64,000 nucleotides of DNA from Straminergon stramineum. Its lineage: Eukaryota; Streptophyta; Bryopsida; Hypnales; Calliergonaceae. This document shows, piece by piece, positions 34,139 to 45,370 of this stretch. The position numbers and the translations under genes were made by a program. The stretch lies in the NCBI GenBank assembly GCA_963920665.1, contig OY987273.1, positions 15,998,501 to 16,062,500 of the forward strand. Direction: 5' to 3'. Positions within the stretch are counted from its first letter, which is position 1; the number at the start of each line of letters is the position of its first letter. The notes under the pieces are model-generated. The model made no database searches, was not told the origin of the DNA, and was given only the letters and a program-made list of their open reading frames with translations.

Positions 34139-35424
34139 ATTAGAGCCTATATGTATTTAGTTTAGATTAGATTCATTTCTTTAGTTGTATTCATTTTTAC
34201 TCGACTCAACCTAATATGTATATATTATCATGGTGTCAATGTTAAAGAATGTTTTTACATAATTATGATTGCAAACTGTGTTTGTGGTTTGTGGCCTTTA
34301 TTTTGGTCTTGCATTTTTACCAGGTCAAGTTTATGTTTTGTGCTACAAGCTCATGCAAACTTATGCATGGTTGTTTTAATTTTTTGTTGCTTTACTTTTC
34401 TTTAAACCTTTATTTTTAACTTGAATTGGTTTTCAAATAATGAGCACTTCAATGTCCTATGTCCCAAAAGATGTATGTCTTTGCTTGCACAACATTTGCA
34501 AACTCCATCTTGGACTTTGGACTATATGCAATCTAGAGCACTTAAAAATTCTTTTGCTCAGCAATTATAGTGAATTTCACAATGGACTTCTAAGGCAAGC
34601 CCATCGAAGATGGTGTCATCAATTGTCCCCCTAATGGAAGGCTGTGTCCGTTGGTTTTGTACTCTTTGTCTTCACTACAATCTTTGGGCCATCCAACTTC
34701 CATGTCTACCTCCAATAGAAAACTTTACGAAGACACCATATGTCCGGTCACACCAACGGTATTGAAGCCAAAGGTTCCGAGTGGGACATGCTTGTTACTT
34801 CCTTTTATTGCACCCTTACTTTTACATCAATGTGCATCATGTGAAGGGGTACAAATGAAACAGTCACATGATGGAGTATTGCATAGTTTGATACAATACT
34901 CCAACTTATGATGCATGGGATCAGAAGTCATTATAGTTGCAACAATGGGAGTTTTGGCATAAGTACAAAAATAGTGAAACCGAGTACAATCAAAGAATAG
35001 AGATTTTGAAGGCATTCAAGATGCTCAAGAGTAAATTGCACACATGATAGTTGTCTATATTATTGAGTGGATTTTTGTAGATAAATGTTAGCAATGTACT
35101 GATATTATTTAGAACTTTGTGCGTTAGTGAATCACATGCAAGGTTGATATGTTCAGTATCATGATCATCATAATCAATTCTAAAGCATAATGCTTGCAGA
35201 GTTGGCATTTGAAACTTTCTTTACTACAAATCCAAGAATCTCCCAACATCAATTCTTCTCATTTTTTATGTTTCAAGCACCCTATAACTTCTAGATGATA
35301 TTTTTTTCTTGTTTTGGTGTTCATCTTTAGTATTATGTTGTCTCATTTTGGTTTGAAAGTAGGCCTCATAACCTCTCATAATCTTGGAATTCTCTCATTT
35401 TAATGAATATAGTGTTCTTTGTTT
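34139..35424. other. Weakly coding or non-coding stretch right of the inverted repeat
   Basis: 34,651-34,911 is a modest plus-strand frame (SGTCLLLPFIAPLLLHQC, GVQMKQSHDGVLHSL) that could be a downstream exon of the DUF7869-like gene, but no splice sites are convincing. The rest is AT-rich with nothing recognised. Confidence 0.3.
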
Positions 35425-36290
35425 TACCTTCACAGAGTTCGCCTTTGATCTTGTAGAGGGGTAGGGACTCACCATTCTTATTCCTCACACTTTCTTCTCT
35501 CTCTAAACTACACAAAACACACTTAGACCAAATGTTGCACTAGATCAAACCAAGAAATACTCTCACAACTTCCCGGATGGCCAATCCGGAAGGCAAGTCA
35601 TTCAAAGCCGTAACAAGTCTTTTCCACTACAACGACATATCAAGAACAACCGGAACCAATGGGGGATTGTTAGTCGTTCACTAGATAGATCCTAGGGTTT
35701 GGTAAACGTTTTGGAGAGTAGGATGGGGATTTTTCTGCTAGCGGTTACTTATCTCCGCACGGAATCCTCCTTCATATTCCAAACTCGCACCCATACCACT
35801 TCTTGCCGGATTTTTGTTCCAGTGTTTTAAAATAACCGCGCGCAAGACCGTATTCACAAGCCTAAACTACTTCACAAACATTCCCTCCAAATCAGATCCG
35901 GTCACCTTAGATCCGAATTCCTCCTTTCCTCCTCTCTCTCTCACACTTCAATGCTCTCACAAGCAAACACAAAAAAGTTGGATATACGATAGATCAATTT
36001 TGGAACGTCCACTTGGTGGCTCAGATTATAGAAAAGATGACAAGATATCAACTATAAGCATTAGGATGGAATGAGAGGACAACAAGCATGTCCTCCTTTA
36101 AAAACTCAAAAACCCGAAGCCAAAAAGGCCACCCAGAAATCTAGGCGACCAATCACAAACCTCTCAAGAAACCCGGAAAGTTAGATCCTAAAAATTTGGA
36201 CCCGGGCCTTTACCTAGAAACCCAATTCAGATCTGAAATTCAAATCCTAATTAACTAAACCCGAACTACTTCACCTTTCGCGCCTTATTC
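35425..36290 (-). repeat. 3' region of the coiled-coil element, copy 2 (R3 plus UTR-like part)
   Basis: Aligns along its length with 20,240-21,130, including CGCCTTTGATCTTGTAGAGG, CTTCCCGGATGGCCAATC and TCCACTTGGTGGCT. It is truncated at 35,425 relative to R1/R2. Confidence 0.6.
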
Positions 36291-36293
36291 TAA

Positions 36294-38300
36294 CTACTCA
36301 TGTCTTGACTTACTAGTGCTTGGATGGATGCCCTCCAAGTCGCCTTCACCAGAGTTGTCTTCACTACTGCCCGGGTTTGAATCCTCCAAATCTCCGGAGG
36401 TGAATTTTCCTCTTCTATTTATCCTCCTCTTCTTCTTCCTCCAACCTAGTTTGGTACTCCTCTTCACCAGATTTCTCAATGTAAGTGATCTTTCTTTCTT
36501 CCTCTTCTTCTCCTAGAGAAGTCTCATCCAACACTATGGTCGTCTTCTCCTCCTTGGGTTGAGGCTACTGCATATGCTCGAAGCTTTCCAGATGAGTCCG
36601 GGGGGGGGTTCTTCAAGCCTCCCATCCAATCCACCAAATCACTTCAAATAAGTACCTTGGGTGTCTGAAGGGTTTCCTTCTTAGCAAAAAAAGGTAGTTG
36701 GAATAGGAGATGAGATGGTAATTTCTAGTGGCACTAATTCTTGTGCTACGTCTGGCTGCTTGGCCGGCTCTCAAACTGTCTTCACGCTCCCCCAGATGGT
36801 CTTCTCTAATTGACTTGAGAAGGGCTCTGTTGAATGCTAGAGAGTCTCCCTAAGAACTTCCAATCTTGGCAGAAGTGGAAGTAATGAAGTTAGTTTCATC
36901 GGAGTTTCCGAGTCGAAAGGAATTTCCGAAAAGTGAGCAAAATCCATCACCCGGTCCGAATCAATACACCCTAAGAGTTGGCACATCTCCTTCAACACTA
37001 TCTCCATCCGTGATGAGAAATCGTCTAGGACCCTCACTACTTTGGATCCGGTCAAATGTCCTTCCTTGATTAGCTAATCTTGGACGAGGGAGGCTTTGAT
37101 GATGAGCTCCGAGGGTCTATCTACTAGGTTGGATAGGTTCTTGATGAGTTGCAAAGCTTCCTTCTCCCTCTGCTTTGATGCGGTTAATTCTCCTTCTACC
37201 CAATTCAACCTAGACTGGAGGTCATTCTTCTCCTTCTCTAGATTCTCGATCCGCTCCTCCTTCCATCTTAGCTCATCCGGATTTAGAAGTTGCTTCACTA
37301 CATCCAACACATCCTCTGGCTTGACCTTCAACTTTTTCTTGATTGCCCTAAGTAATTCCGCTAAGTTTTTGTGGTACTCCTGTGCTTGCAACACCCTATT
37401 GAATCTGGTCTTGAAGAATTTAGAAATTCCTTCCGTTTGCTTCTCCGGAACCTTCTCCGAAATAGGAAGTTTCCCTCTTGAAGCTAGATCGGTGGATTTC
37501 CTTTGTCTGCGATCTATTAGCTGCTCCTCTTCTTTCGGCTCTTCTTCTTCTTTGAATGTCGGGTACTCCACCTCTACTTCGTCCATGAGGCCATATTGTA
37601 AGATCGTGGTTCCAGTGTTGTATTCTACCATCTTTGCATTACTCAAAAGTTTTGTATAGTGATAGAAGTGGAATAGGTAAGGACCGATTGGGCTGGTTTT
37701 AGCCTTTCCTACATGGGTGGCAAGTTTGGAGACTACTGCTCCAATAACCTTCCCCTAATGGACTCGTCTACCCTCCATTGCGCCAAAGATGGTATTGGCC
37801 ACCATAACCGTAACCTAGGTAGGCTTTCTCGGATACAAGATTGCAATAAGGAATTCTAAGACCCTTTTCTGCCTCCCATCTAGACAGTCACTAATGGCAT
37901 ACCCCTCTTTAGAATGGGCCGCATTCCTAAACTTCCTGGCCGTAAACTTATCAATTTAGGAAGCTAATCCAGATCCTTTTGGGGGGAATCCGTATACATT
38001 CGCCCAAACCTCATCTATCTAAGTTCCGAGTCGACCCCTTACTATCAACTTGTACTAATTCGGAGCTCTTACGATGAACTCATGAATCATTTGCTCATTC
38101 TTCATGATCTATGGCCTAGGTAATAGGTCGACACACCTAATCATATTCAGGTCGTCTTCTAATTGTGACCAGTTACTCTGTCTGTCCGGAATGGTAGGAC
38201 AAACCATTCGAATAGTCACTAAGGGTTTACGGCTACCTCCCTCTGCCATTGAGAACCAGAACTCAGTTCGGATCTGGTGGGGAAGGATAGTCCTCAACTC
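36294..38300 (-). pseudogene. Coiled-coil gag-like element protein, copy 2 (near full length)
   Basis: One minus-strand frame runs from 38,297 to the stop at 36,294, about 660 codons, interrupted by about ten in-frame stops: seven TAG, two TGA, one TAA. N-terminal half: LEDDLNMIRCVDLLPRP, IDEVWANVYGFPPKGSG, FLIAILYPRKPT, ANTIFGAMEGRRV, SPIGPYLFHFYHY. Middle (37,646-37,074): acidic EEEEPKEEEQ, then a Lys/Glu/Leu coiled coil with ERIENLEKEKNDLQSRLNW. C-terminus: basic KKKRRINRR, then SSEDNSGEGDLEG. Nearly every TAG sits where Gln is plausible, i.e. CAG to TAG. The layout recalls gag-like or plant-transposon proteins, but I cannot name the family. A fragment of the same gene is at 21,130-22,012. 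Confidence 0.55.
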
Positions 38301-38844
38301 CTAAAACGATTGCTAACTAACCACTCTTTCACTCAATGACACGAGCGCAAACATCTACGGAAGAAAGAAGGAAGAGAAATGAAGGTGGCAGGGGTTAAGT
38401 ACCCATCATTTTACCGATTGTTCCCAGTAAGCAATCGTTTACCATAATGGTTCCCTACATTCCTAGACTGGAACTTTAGGGTGTAGGTTGTCTCTATCTA
38501 GGTTTCCGAAATCCGGATCCCTCCTAGATCTGATTATGGAATACCCGGATCATCTTCTCAGCCTTAATGTAATGTTTAAGCTAAGCAAATTCTAATTCCA
38601 TTTGCTTAGTAAAATTTTTGAAAAATTCTATCCTATAATAGATCTATTTTATACTAAGTCAGTAAATTCCAAGTTTCCGTCTCGCGACAATTTTGAACAC
38701 AAGTGGGAACTCTAGGCTCAACAATTTTTGCTAGCTATGTTTTGTTTATGGATGTTTTCCTAGGTTATTTCATTTTACTAAAGTGTCATTCACTATGACC
38801 CCACGTCCCCATCAATATCAAATTGGTTACCGCATATCCCCAAT
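38301..38844. other. Upstream flank of the coiled-coil element
   Basis: No frame beyond the gene start. Possible 5' untranslated or leader region of the minus-strand element; no primer-binding site recognised. Confidence 0.3.
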
Positions 38845-39140
38845 AACGTCTTCGCCCGGACTCAACAACGTCCTCGCTTCATGATAGCGTCCCCACCTAG
38901 ATCCAAAAATGTCTATGCTTAGATGCAACAACTTCCTTGCTCTGAAACAATGTCACCACTTGGCCCTACTAATGTCCACGCCTGGACTCAATAACATCCC
39001 CACCTAGACTCGACAATATCCTCGCTCTGTGATAGTATCCCCTCCAAGACGTGATAATGTCCCCGCTCTATGTCAATATGTCTCCTAGGTCTTGATAATG
39101 TCCACATTCGTACATGACAATGTCCTCGCCCATCTACTTG
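38845..39140. repeat. Degenerate ~22-bp tandem repeat (AATGTCCCCGC...)
   Basis: More than ten variants of AATGTCCxCGCxTxGACTC follow one another. It is of the same style as the ~24-bp arrays at 1.1 and 17.3 kb but with a different unit. The minus-strand open frame over part of it is a by-product. Confidence 0.6.
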
Positions 39141-39404
39141 TGCCACTTGACATTGCTTGCGCGCCATAATGATATAAGGCCATCCTTGCCCATCTAAATA
39201 TTGCCTTACAACCTCTTTTGCCATCCACTTCTTAATTGAGCTAGGTGTAGGGCATCAATGTGAGGTCATCTTCATTTGTCATATACAAACTTTTCTCAAC
39301 TCTTTTTTACGATGACAACACTAGTGAGGATGACAAAAGAAGAACTAGATAAGACACAAATATGACTAGGACAAAAACATCGCAAATGCTTCCATGTGTT
39401 GTGC

Positions 39405-39863
39405 AATCCAGCAAAGCTCACCTTCAGGGGATGGGATGACATACTTGACCCATGGACTATAGATAATTGTAATCAATACATAGAGTGGTGTCACATTGAC
39501 AAGGAATTTTTGGAAGAACAACAAAACTTCTACTAATGCTTCCACAAGGTAAACTTGACACATTGAATTGATGAGGCATTCAAGAACCGTTGCATGAAGG
39601 TGTACCAGGTCCTCTACAACCATCCCATTGTCAATTAGAATGAAGTGAATCTTTTCATTGCCCAAGGTGTCTATACTAAAGTGAAGCTTAATAAGAGAGT
39701 AGATTGGTCGACCTTGAAGGAAAGAGGCAACAAAATTCATATTCCAGCCCCTGCCAACGAATTAATTCCAATGAGGGTGCGAAAATATCCAAAAGGCGGA
39801 TTGGGCTATATTAGGATAATGGTTGAGACAAATGACACATATTTGACTAATAATTCTCTTTAG
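39405..39863 (+). pseudogene. Unrecognised coding relic
   Basis: One plus frame reads KLTFRGWDDILDPWTIDNCN, QYIEWCHIDKEFLEEQQNFY, IDEAFKNRCMKVYQVLYNHP, then 39,645-39,863 open (LFIAQGVYTKVKLNKRVDWS, ANELIPMRVRKYPKGG, ending in the stop at 39,861). Three in-frame stops (TAA, TGA, TAG) and no frameshift. The Trp/Cys-rich start and even composition argue for real former coding. I do not recognise the family. It directly precedes repeat K copy 2. Confidence 0.45.
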
Positions 39864-39889
39864 GTAGGATTGTCATTGTCAAGTTACAT

Positions 39890-40260
39890 TTGGGTGGACA
39901 ACCAACGACCAAAACATTAGGATTCAACCTTGTGTCCATCAAGATCCTAAATAAAAAATTGGACAACCCATCCATTGATCAAGACAACCTATCATCCACA
40001 AGGATGGTTTGTCCATTGACATGGATAGACAAACAGACCATCGAAGTCAATGATAGGCAATTGAAAAAAAAAAAAACTTTTGGTTGTCAACTTTCGGACA
40101 CAATCCTGATACATCAAGACGCGTCCCAATTGATGCTAACTAACATCACGACATAAAAAGCCAACATAACATCAGGATGGATAACCTTGTCCTAAGGATA
40201 ACGACTTAGATAGGATTTGTACTCCACCACTTCTACTATACAATGAGGTGTTGCAATGCT
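39890..40260. repeat. Dispersed repeat K, copy 2 (empty site for the MITE)
   Basis: Aligns with 17,885-18,400. At 40,045-40,076 it reads AAGTCAATGATAG directly followed by GCAATTG and an A run, with no MITE and no trinucleotide expansion. Confidence 0.6.
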
Positions 40261-40390
40261 CAAAAAAAAAGAAGGCCCTTCAAAGTGCTTTGGATGAAGT
40301 TCTTGTTGTCGTGGTAGTCACCGAAGCACTATAGTAGACAAAAATTGTATTTAAATCAACATATTCTTCTAATGTTTCTATGTTAGCACT

Positions 40391-40450
40391 ACAAGAAATT
40401 TGTGTTCGTATTGGCTAGTAGTGTCCAATTTGGCAATAAATTGTCCAAAT
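40391..40450 (+). mobile_element. Possible CACTA terminus
   Basis: CACTACAAGAAATTTGTG preceded by TAG looks like the outer end of a CACTA element facing right. No matching CTTGTAGTG end with TAG was found downstream, so it may be a lone remnant. Confidence 0.35.
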
Positions 40451-40859
40451 TGACAAAAAATTGGTAGAATAATGTCGTAATAACATTATATTCATTAAAA
40501 TGGGAGTTTTCCAGTGAAATGAGAGATTGGCACACACTAGAAATTACAAACTTAAGAGAAGTCACTATTAATTACTACTAAATTAGCAATGCAATCACCC
40601 ACAAAAACCACATTGAAGTGCTATATTTAGAAATTGGAATAAAATATTTTAGAAATAATAATGCTTTTATATAATATAATCATTGAATATACAAGTATAG
40701 GATGTATACGCTTTGGATGTATACACTTTTGTCATCAAAATACATGTGCTGAGTTTGTACATAGAGATATAGGAGTTTGTAGACACATTGACACCCCTAA
40801 GTCCTTGCATTTCTATTTGGAAATTACATGACATTTGCATTGAAGTTGTTCTCACCATC

Positions 40860-41235
40860 ATTAGAAATGGATGATTGGGAAGTAGCTATGGCACCCACAA
40901 ACATCATGAAGGAGAAAGGAAGGTCTTCAAACCAATGAATTCCACAGTGGAGGCGAACCAAAGGAGGCAAAAACACGAGATTCCATAGAAACGATTCTCG
41001 AACATGACCATTGAGATTGACTCTCAAACACTACGTTGTGTGAAGTATAGCTTGTGAGCGTCATTTTCAATGGCCATGTTGGAAATTGTTTGTATAGATT
41101 CTCGTATTTTTGCTTCCTAGAATTCATCTTCGTTGTGGAATTAGCTCGTTTGAAGACCTATATGTCTCCTTCATTCTTTGGATGCCCTCTTCCCAAGCTC
41201 CTCCTTTCTACAAAGTCTCCTACAAAGCTTCCAAC
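40860..41235. repeat. Imperfect inverted repeat (arms ~175 bp)
   Basis: The minus strand of 40,860-41,035 and the plus strand of 41,050-41,235 share the order AATGGxCATGTT, TCTCGTxTTTTTGC, TTGTGGAATT, TTTGAAGACC, CTCCTTCAT, at perhaps 65-70 percent identity. The centre is near 41,042. The short open frames on either side are shadows of this symmetry. Confidence 0.5.
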
Positions 41236-42004
41236 TTCAAGTAATGACGTCTAATATGGACTCACTATGTACAATAGTATGTACTAGTCAAGCCTACCGT
41301 CATGTTTTTGGTAGCAAAGGACCTCATCCTCTTCAACTATGTTGGCCTTGTGAGTAGAAGCTTCAAACGAAGTGGCCATGGTTATTGGAGAAGGAAGTGG
41401 ACGATGAGCTTTGATGTAGATGCAAGCAATGAAATCCTAGAACTGAAAACATCTAGACGCCACTCCGTAGTTCCCCAAACTGCAATCTAAGGCATGGTAG
41501 TTTGGATTGCTGCTCATGGAACTGTTAAGAGCGATGCCTGGATGTTTTTGTGTCTACAATTCTTGTGCTCAGATCTATGTCAGATCCCATCATCCACTTC
41601 CTTCTCCTATATCCACGGCCTCCCTGTGTTGAGCTCCTACTCACAAGGCCATCACAATTGAAGACAACAAGGAACTTGGACTACCCTATTTGTCAAAATT
41701 GGACGGTTTGCATTGAATGGTACCACTACAATCTCCAAGCATCATGTTTTTTTTATAATAGGAGGATTGTAGCTACCTACATCATTTTCACTCTAAATAA
41801 AATTCTCGACTATGTAAATGTCTGTGCATCAAAACTATGAACCATTTGAGAACAATTGACCATCTCCACTCTACAATATATAACTATCAAACGGAACTAC
41901 TACTGGAGTGATTTACTCTTCATCTTCTCCATGGCTTTGAGAAATTCAGGTCCACAATTGTATCCTTTTGCAATCTTCCCGGCCTCGCGGACTTGTTCTG
42001 TCCT
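41236..42004. other. Non-coding or unassigned stretch
   Basis: Several short frames, none convincing. It lies downstream (minus sense) of the Ser/Pro-rich exon at 42,005-42,535. Confidence 0.3.
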
Positions 42005-42535
42005 CTATGCCTTCAAGGACCGTCGCTCCCAGGAATCCCACGACGGAGCTGAGCACTGACTACATGAAGGTCTAGTGTACTTCTTCTTGATCCTCTTGCC
42101 CCAACACAGTAGCTGTTGCTGCGGAAGGAAGGGGGGGTCAATAGGGTGGTGAATCGCTTCATCATGTTTGTTTTCCAAGACTGGGGACAAAATTTCCGGT
42201 GTAAACATTGAATAATTCGCGTCTCTGTAGAGCTTCCTTTGGATCCCCTTGTCTAAAGTAGACGGGTCCATTAGCGTGTGGGAAGGCTCTCTGGACTGTA
42301 AAGGCGATGGCGAGGTCGACACTAGCAGGTGTGGTTTCCAGTCTGGAGGGCTGTCCACCACCCCATCATGAATGGGTTTGGTAGAGAAATCCATTGAGGA
42401 ATTCACTGTGGGTGCCGAGCCAAGGAAGTTCCCTGTGCTTAGGATCATGTATTGTCTGTAGTCTAGGATGGAGTCCTCGGACGCTCGGCAAAGGCGATCA
42501 ATACTTGGTTTTTGGTAGGTCAAGGTGCTGCCCAT
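42005..42535 (-). CDS. Ser/Pro-rich exon following the FCP1-like domain
   Basis: Open for about 177 codons after a good acceptor (TTTCAG, then ATGGGCAGC). Reads GSTLTYQKPSIDRLCRASED, ... STSPSPLQSREPSHTL, ... ending WERRSLKA. No domain recognised; low complexity in Ser and Pro suggests a disordered tail. It is joined by a 224-bp intron (42,536-42,759) to the FCP1-like exon upstream. Confidence 0.45.
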   Translation of the reverse strand: MGSTLTYQKPSIDRLCRASEDSILDYRQYMILSTGNFLGSAPTVNSSMDFSTKPIHDGVVDSPPDWKPHLLVSTSPSPLQSREPSHTLMDPSTLDKGIQRKLYRDANYSMFTPEILSPVLENKHDEAIHHPIDPPFLPQQQLLCWGKRIKKKYTRPSCSQCSAPSWDSWERRSLKA

Positions 42536-42759
42536 CTGAAACATAGACAAAAATAGTTAGAACCGATCCATTCAAGCAATTCTCTATAGAAGGTTGAAAT
42601 AGAATAAGATCCTAGCAACAACGGTGTTTCAGCAATGTTACAATCCATCTCCCCATGCAACACTTTAGCTTGACCCTAGGTGAAATGTAGAATCCTATAT
42701 AGTATTCCGAATTGCTTGCAAGTGCTATTAGTTAGCTCGATTTGAGCTGAACTGCATAC
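42536..42759 (-). other. Intron with a palindrome next to the donor
   Basis: On the minus strand: donor GGCAAG/GTATGCAG at 42,759, acceptor GTCTATGTTTCAG at 42,536. The palindrome GxTAGCTC...GAGCTAA (42,732-42,750) begins only about nine bases inside the donor. Confidence 0.5.
42732..42750. repeat. TTTAGCTCGA palindrome, copy in intron
   Basis: TTAGCTCGATTTGAGCTGA: two inverted half-sites with small mismatches. Confidence 0.7.
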
Positions 42760-43900
42760 CTTGCCATGTGTCCCTAACTAACACAAACTCGTTGATCCTC
42801 GCACAACCTCCATGAGCTTGTCGTACTCTCAATGACCCCTTTCGTCATAGAGCATTCATTGTCCGATTTTCCCTTTCTTATTATTGCAAAACAACTTCAG
42901 CCCCACATCGTGATTGATGAGCAATTGCTGAAACCTCGGAAGTAGCAATGCAAGGAGGAAATTGTCCTTGTCGCCATTTCCCTGGTTACTCTAGGACTCT
43001 GCGAGCACTGCATTCTCAGGCTTGTTTCTTATGAACTTATGCGGGTTGTCACAGTATTTTCAGTAGTGAGTGGCCCCTCTAGTTTCTCAAAAAGCATGTC
43101 TAGGTTCTTTAAGAACAAGTCCGTATCCGTGTCGGGTTCCTTGAAGGCTGTGAGCCTCCCTAATCTATCCCTGCATTTGACGGTCTTGTAGGAGTCCTAT
43201 TCGAAAACTAGGAACGGCATTTGCCTGTCTCGGAAAAGATATTCACAAATATCATCAATTGTGGATTTCTTCATGGAACTCCACATCGAGACGACTGCTA
43301 TCTTTTCTAGCTCCACAAGGAACATGGAGCAATTGGGCCGCACGTAGACGGCTTTCGGACCCACCACGTCTGCCATCGCGACAGAGTGTGGCTCTGACCG
43401 GTGGTTGAATTGCCTAATCGACCCCTTTGACTTCCAGTCTTCGCACAAACAAAGAATGCCATTGAGATCTATGACGACGTTGATCCTCTTATTCGTCACC
43501 CTGTACCTCAATGGCCAATCGACGCCCTGTGACGTTCTCCATGAGCTACTGGAGGGCCGGATACCTGATAAAAAACGGAGGAAATCGCAACCAATTATCA
43601 AACACAAAACTAGCACATTGCGGACTCTACACAACATCCAAGACGAGACGCCATACTGAGTTTCTAGTGAAAACGAGAAACGATTGAATCCCGTGACTAT
43701 ACAGAAGGATGGATTTGTAACTCCCGCTGTGTTGAAAGAGAGAGCTGACCAACATCTTCGAGAATTGCAAACGTATGAGCAGGGACAGAGGCCTCCTCTT
43801 CGCACATTGTGGCGTCTTTTCCTAGTCTGTCGCCAGTGTTTGGAATGCCTTTGGGAGACAACGAAAGAGTAGGAGCGGCAAGGGGATGCACATAATCATT
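42760..43900 (-). pseudogene. FCP1/NIF-type phosphatase-like gene, copy 2
   Basis: Minus frame from about 43,560: RVTNKRINVVIDLNGILCLC, VGPKAVYVRPNCSMFLVELE, VVSMWSSMKKSTIDDICEYL, FRDRQMPFLVFE, TAG, SYKTVKCRDRLGRLTAF, FLKNLDMLFEKLEGPL, TTENT, then after a small frameshift near 43,050 DNPHKFIRNKPENAVLAES and GNGDKDNFLLALLLPRFQQL. This is the order of an FCP1-homology domain: motif I (DLDxT; here D-L-N-G-I at 43,458-43,469), a WSSM strand for motif II, K-x-x-D/R region, and DDSP for motif III (here D-N-P). The second motif-I Asp is Asn, so phosphatase activity is doubtful even before the stops. An upstream exon (43,891-43,697; SLSPKGIPNTGDRLGKD) may hold the N-terminus. Confidence 0.65.
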
Positions 43901-44114
43901 CAGTTTCTCAACATTTGTAGTGCCTATGATATAGAATTTTGTGAAACACTTCTCTATGAGAATTATATATTACATGCTCAGAATTTGAGTGTCAAAACAC
44001 AAAATTGAGTACAAAATCAACAAACTCTATGGTTCTCCCCATCAGTGGTAGGGCTTCACCAAAATCGAGTCAATATCTACAAAAACTCTAAAGCTGAGCA
44101 TTTTTTGTACAAGT

Positions 44115-44134
44115 TAGCTTGAGTCGAGCTAAAA
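44115..44134. repeat. TTTAGCTCGA palindrome between acidic linker and FCP1-like gene
   Basis: TTAGCTTGAGTCGAGCTAAA, near-perfect palindrome in non-coding sequence. Confidence 0.75.
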
Positions 44135-44252
44135 CTACAAAAAAATAGAAATGGAGTTGTCATTGGGCACAACCTATTGGTGGATCTCCAATGGGCAGGG
44201 AACAATTTCCAAGTTCCATCTCGGAAGCATCCACAGTTAGGTTGTGCCCAAT

Positions 44253-45249
44253 CTACGCGACATCCACTACTGTTGATGTTGCCTCGACTTCTCCTTTCTT
44301 GCACTCATTGATCGCCTCTTCAAGTTCCTTGTCCAAGGAGGTCTTCGTGAAAATTTCCTTTGAAGGTCGAAGAGGTGTAGGGACGGGAGACTCCAACAGT
44401 AGAGGTGGCATCACATTCATGATCACTGGTGGACTTGACGCATTGCTATTGTTGGAGCTCGATGCTTGGTCGAGCAACATCTGAGGTAGAGAGGCAGAAG
44501 CGGGTTCTAGAGATTGGAGTGGCTTCATTCCATTCCTATCCAACAACAAGGCCAGGATTTCCCTATACGCCCTTACTTCCCTCTCTGTTCGCTCTTGCCT
44601 CCTCCCGCATCCACTCATGCGTGCTCTTGTTCATCTTGATGTTCGCCTCGCAGTCCCTCGCCTGTTCTTCCCTCAATTGCACCGACACAAGGTCATTCCT
44701 CTGTTATGCAAGAGTTGCCTGTGTTTGCATTAGGGTGATGGACTCCATGTGTGTTTTATTTAGGTCTGCCAATTGCTTCATGACGTTCATGATAGTACCT
44801 CTCTTCCGTTTTTTGTCCGGTCGGCCCGAACGTGTCGGCGTCAAAAGAGTGTGGGCAACAAGTGGCAACGTGGAGGATGCAAAGGACCTTGGGATATCGG
44901 TCGGTGGACGACTTGTTGGTGTTGGAAAGTCATCCAACCCACCGTCACCCTCAAAGTCATCATCGTCATCTTCTTCCTCCTCCTCGGAAAAATCCTCAGG
45001 ATCGTCATAGACGGGCACTAGACTCCTCCTTTCCTGACTGCCTGGAGAATCATGCCTAGACCGAAGATTTCTTTTGGATGAGGAGGGCTTCGACTACGTC
45101 CCCTGGGTAGCATCGAAGGACTCAATTTTGTACCCACTATCAAGGAAGTTGCTCTTGTCGAGGGTCATTCCCTTAGCGTAGATTTCCTCCCACCAACTTG
45201 ATTCCTCTAATGGACTAGTGACATAAACGTCGACAGAAGTCATTTGCAT
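44253..45249 (-). pseudogene. Acidic/charged linker gene or exon upstream of the FCP1-like domain
   Basis: From ATG 45,249 the minus frame reads MQMTSVDVYVTSPLEESSWW, ... YDDPEDFSEEEEEDDDDDFEG (45,005-44,945), a basic GRPDKKRKRG (a likely nuclear-localisation-type cluster), then a helical charged region LREEQARDCEANIKMNKS. A frameshift near 44,590 leads to 44,618-44,253 (YREILALLLDRNGMKP, ... SLDKELEEAINECKKGE). Stops: TAG at about 45,096 and TAA near 44,704. It may be an independent gene or an exon of one long gene that includes its neighbours on the same strand. Confidence 0.45.
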
Positions 45250-45286
45250 GAAGGGAGTGCATGAGTTAGAAAACCATCTATACTAT

Positions 45287-45306
45287 TCAGCTCGACCCGA
45301 ATTAAA
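45287..45306. repeat. Degenerate TTTAGCTCGA palindrome
   Basis: TTCAGCTCGACCCGAATTAA: left half-site intact, right half decayed. Lies just upstream (minus sense) of the acidic linker. Confidence 0.5.
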
Positions 45307-45370
45307 AGAACTTGCTTCTCCAAACACAAAGAAACAAACTAGCAAGCTCTATTACTACAAGTGTTTTTAG

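Noticed and set aside
37096..37659. 187-codon open frame on the plus strand opposite the coiled-coil gene.
   Set aside because: Ser/Phe-rich antisense shadow of the Glu/Lys-rich minus-strand frame, which has homologues at 21-22 kb and continues in both directions.
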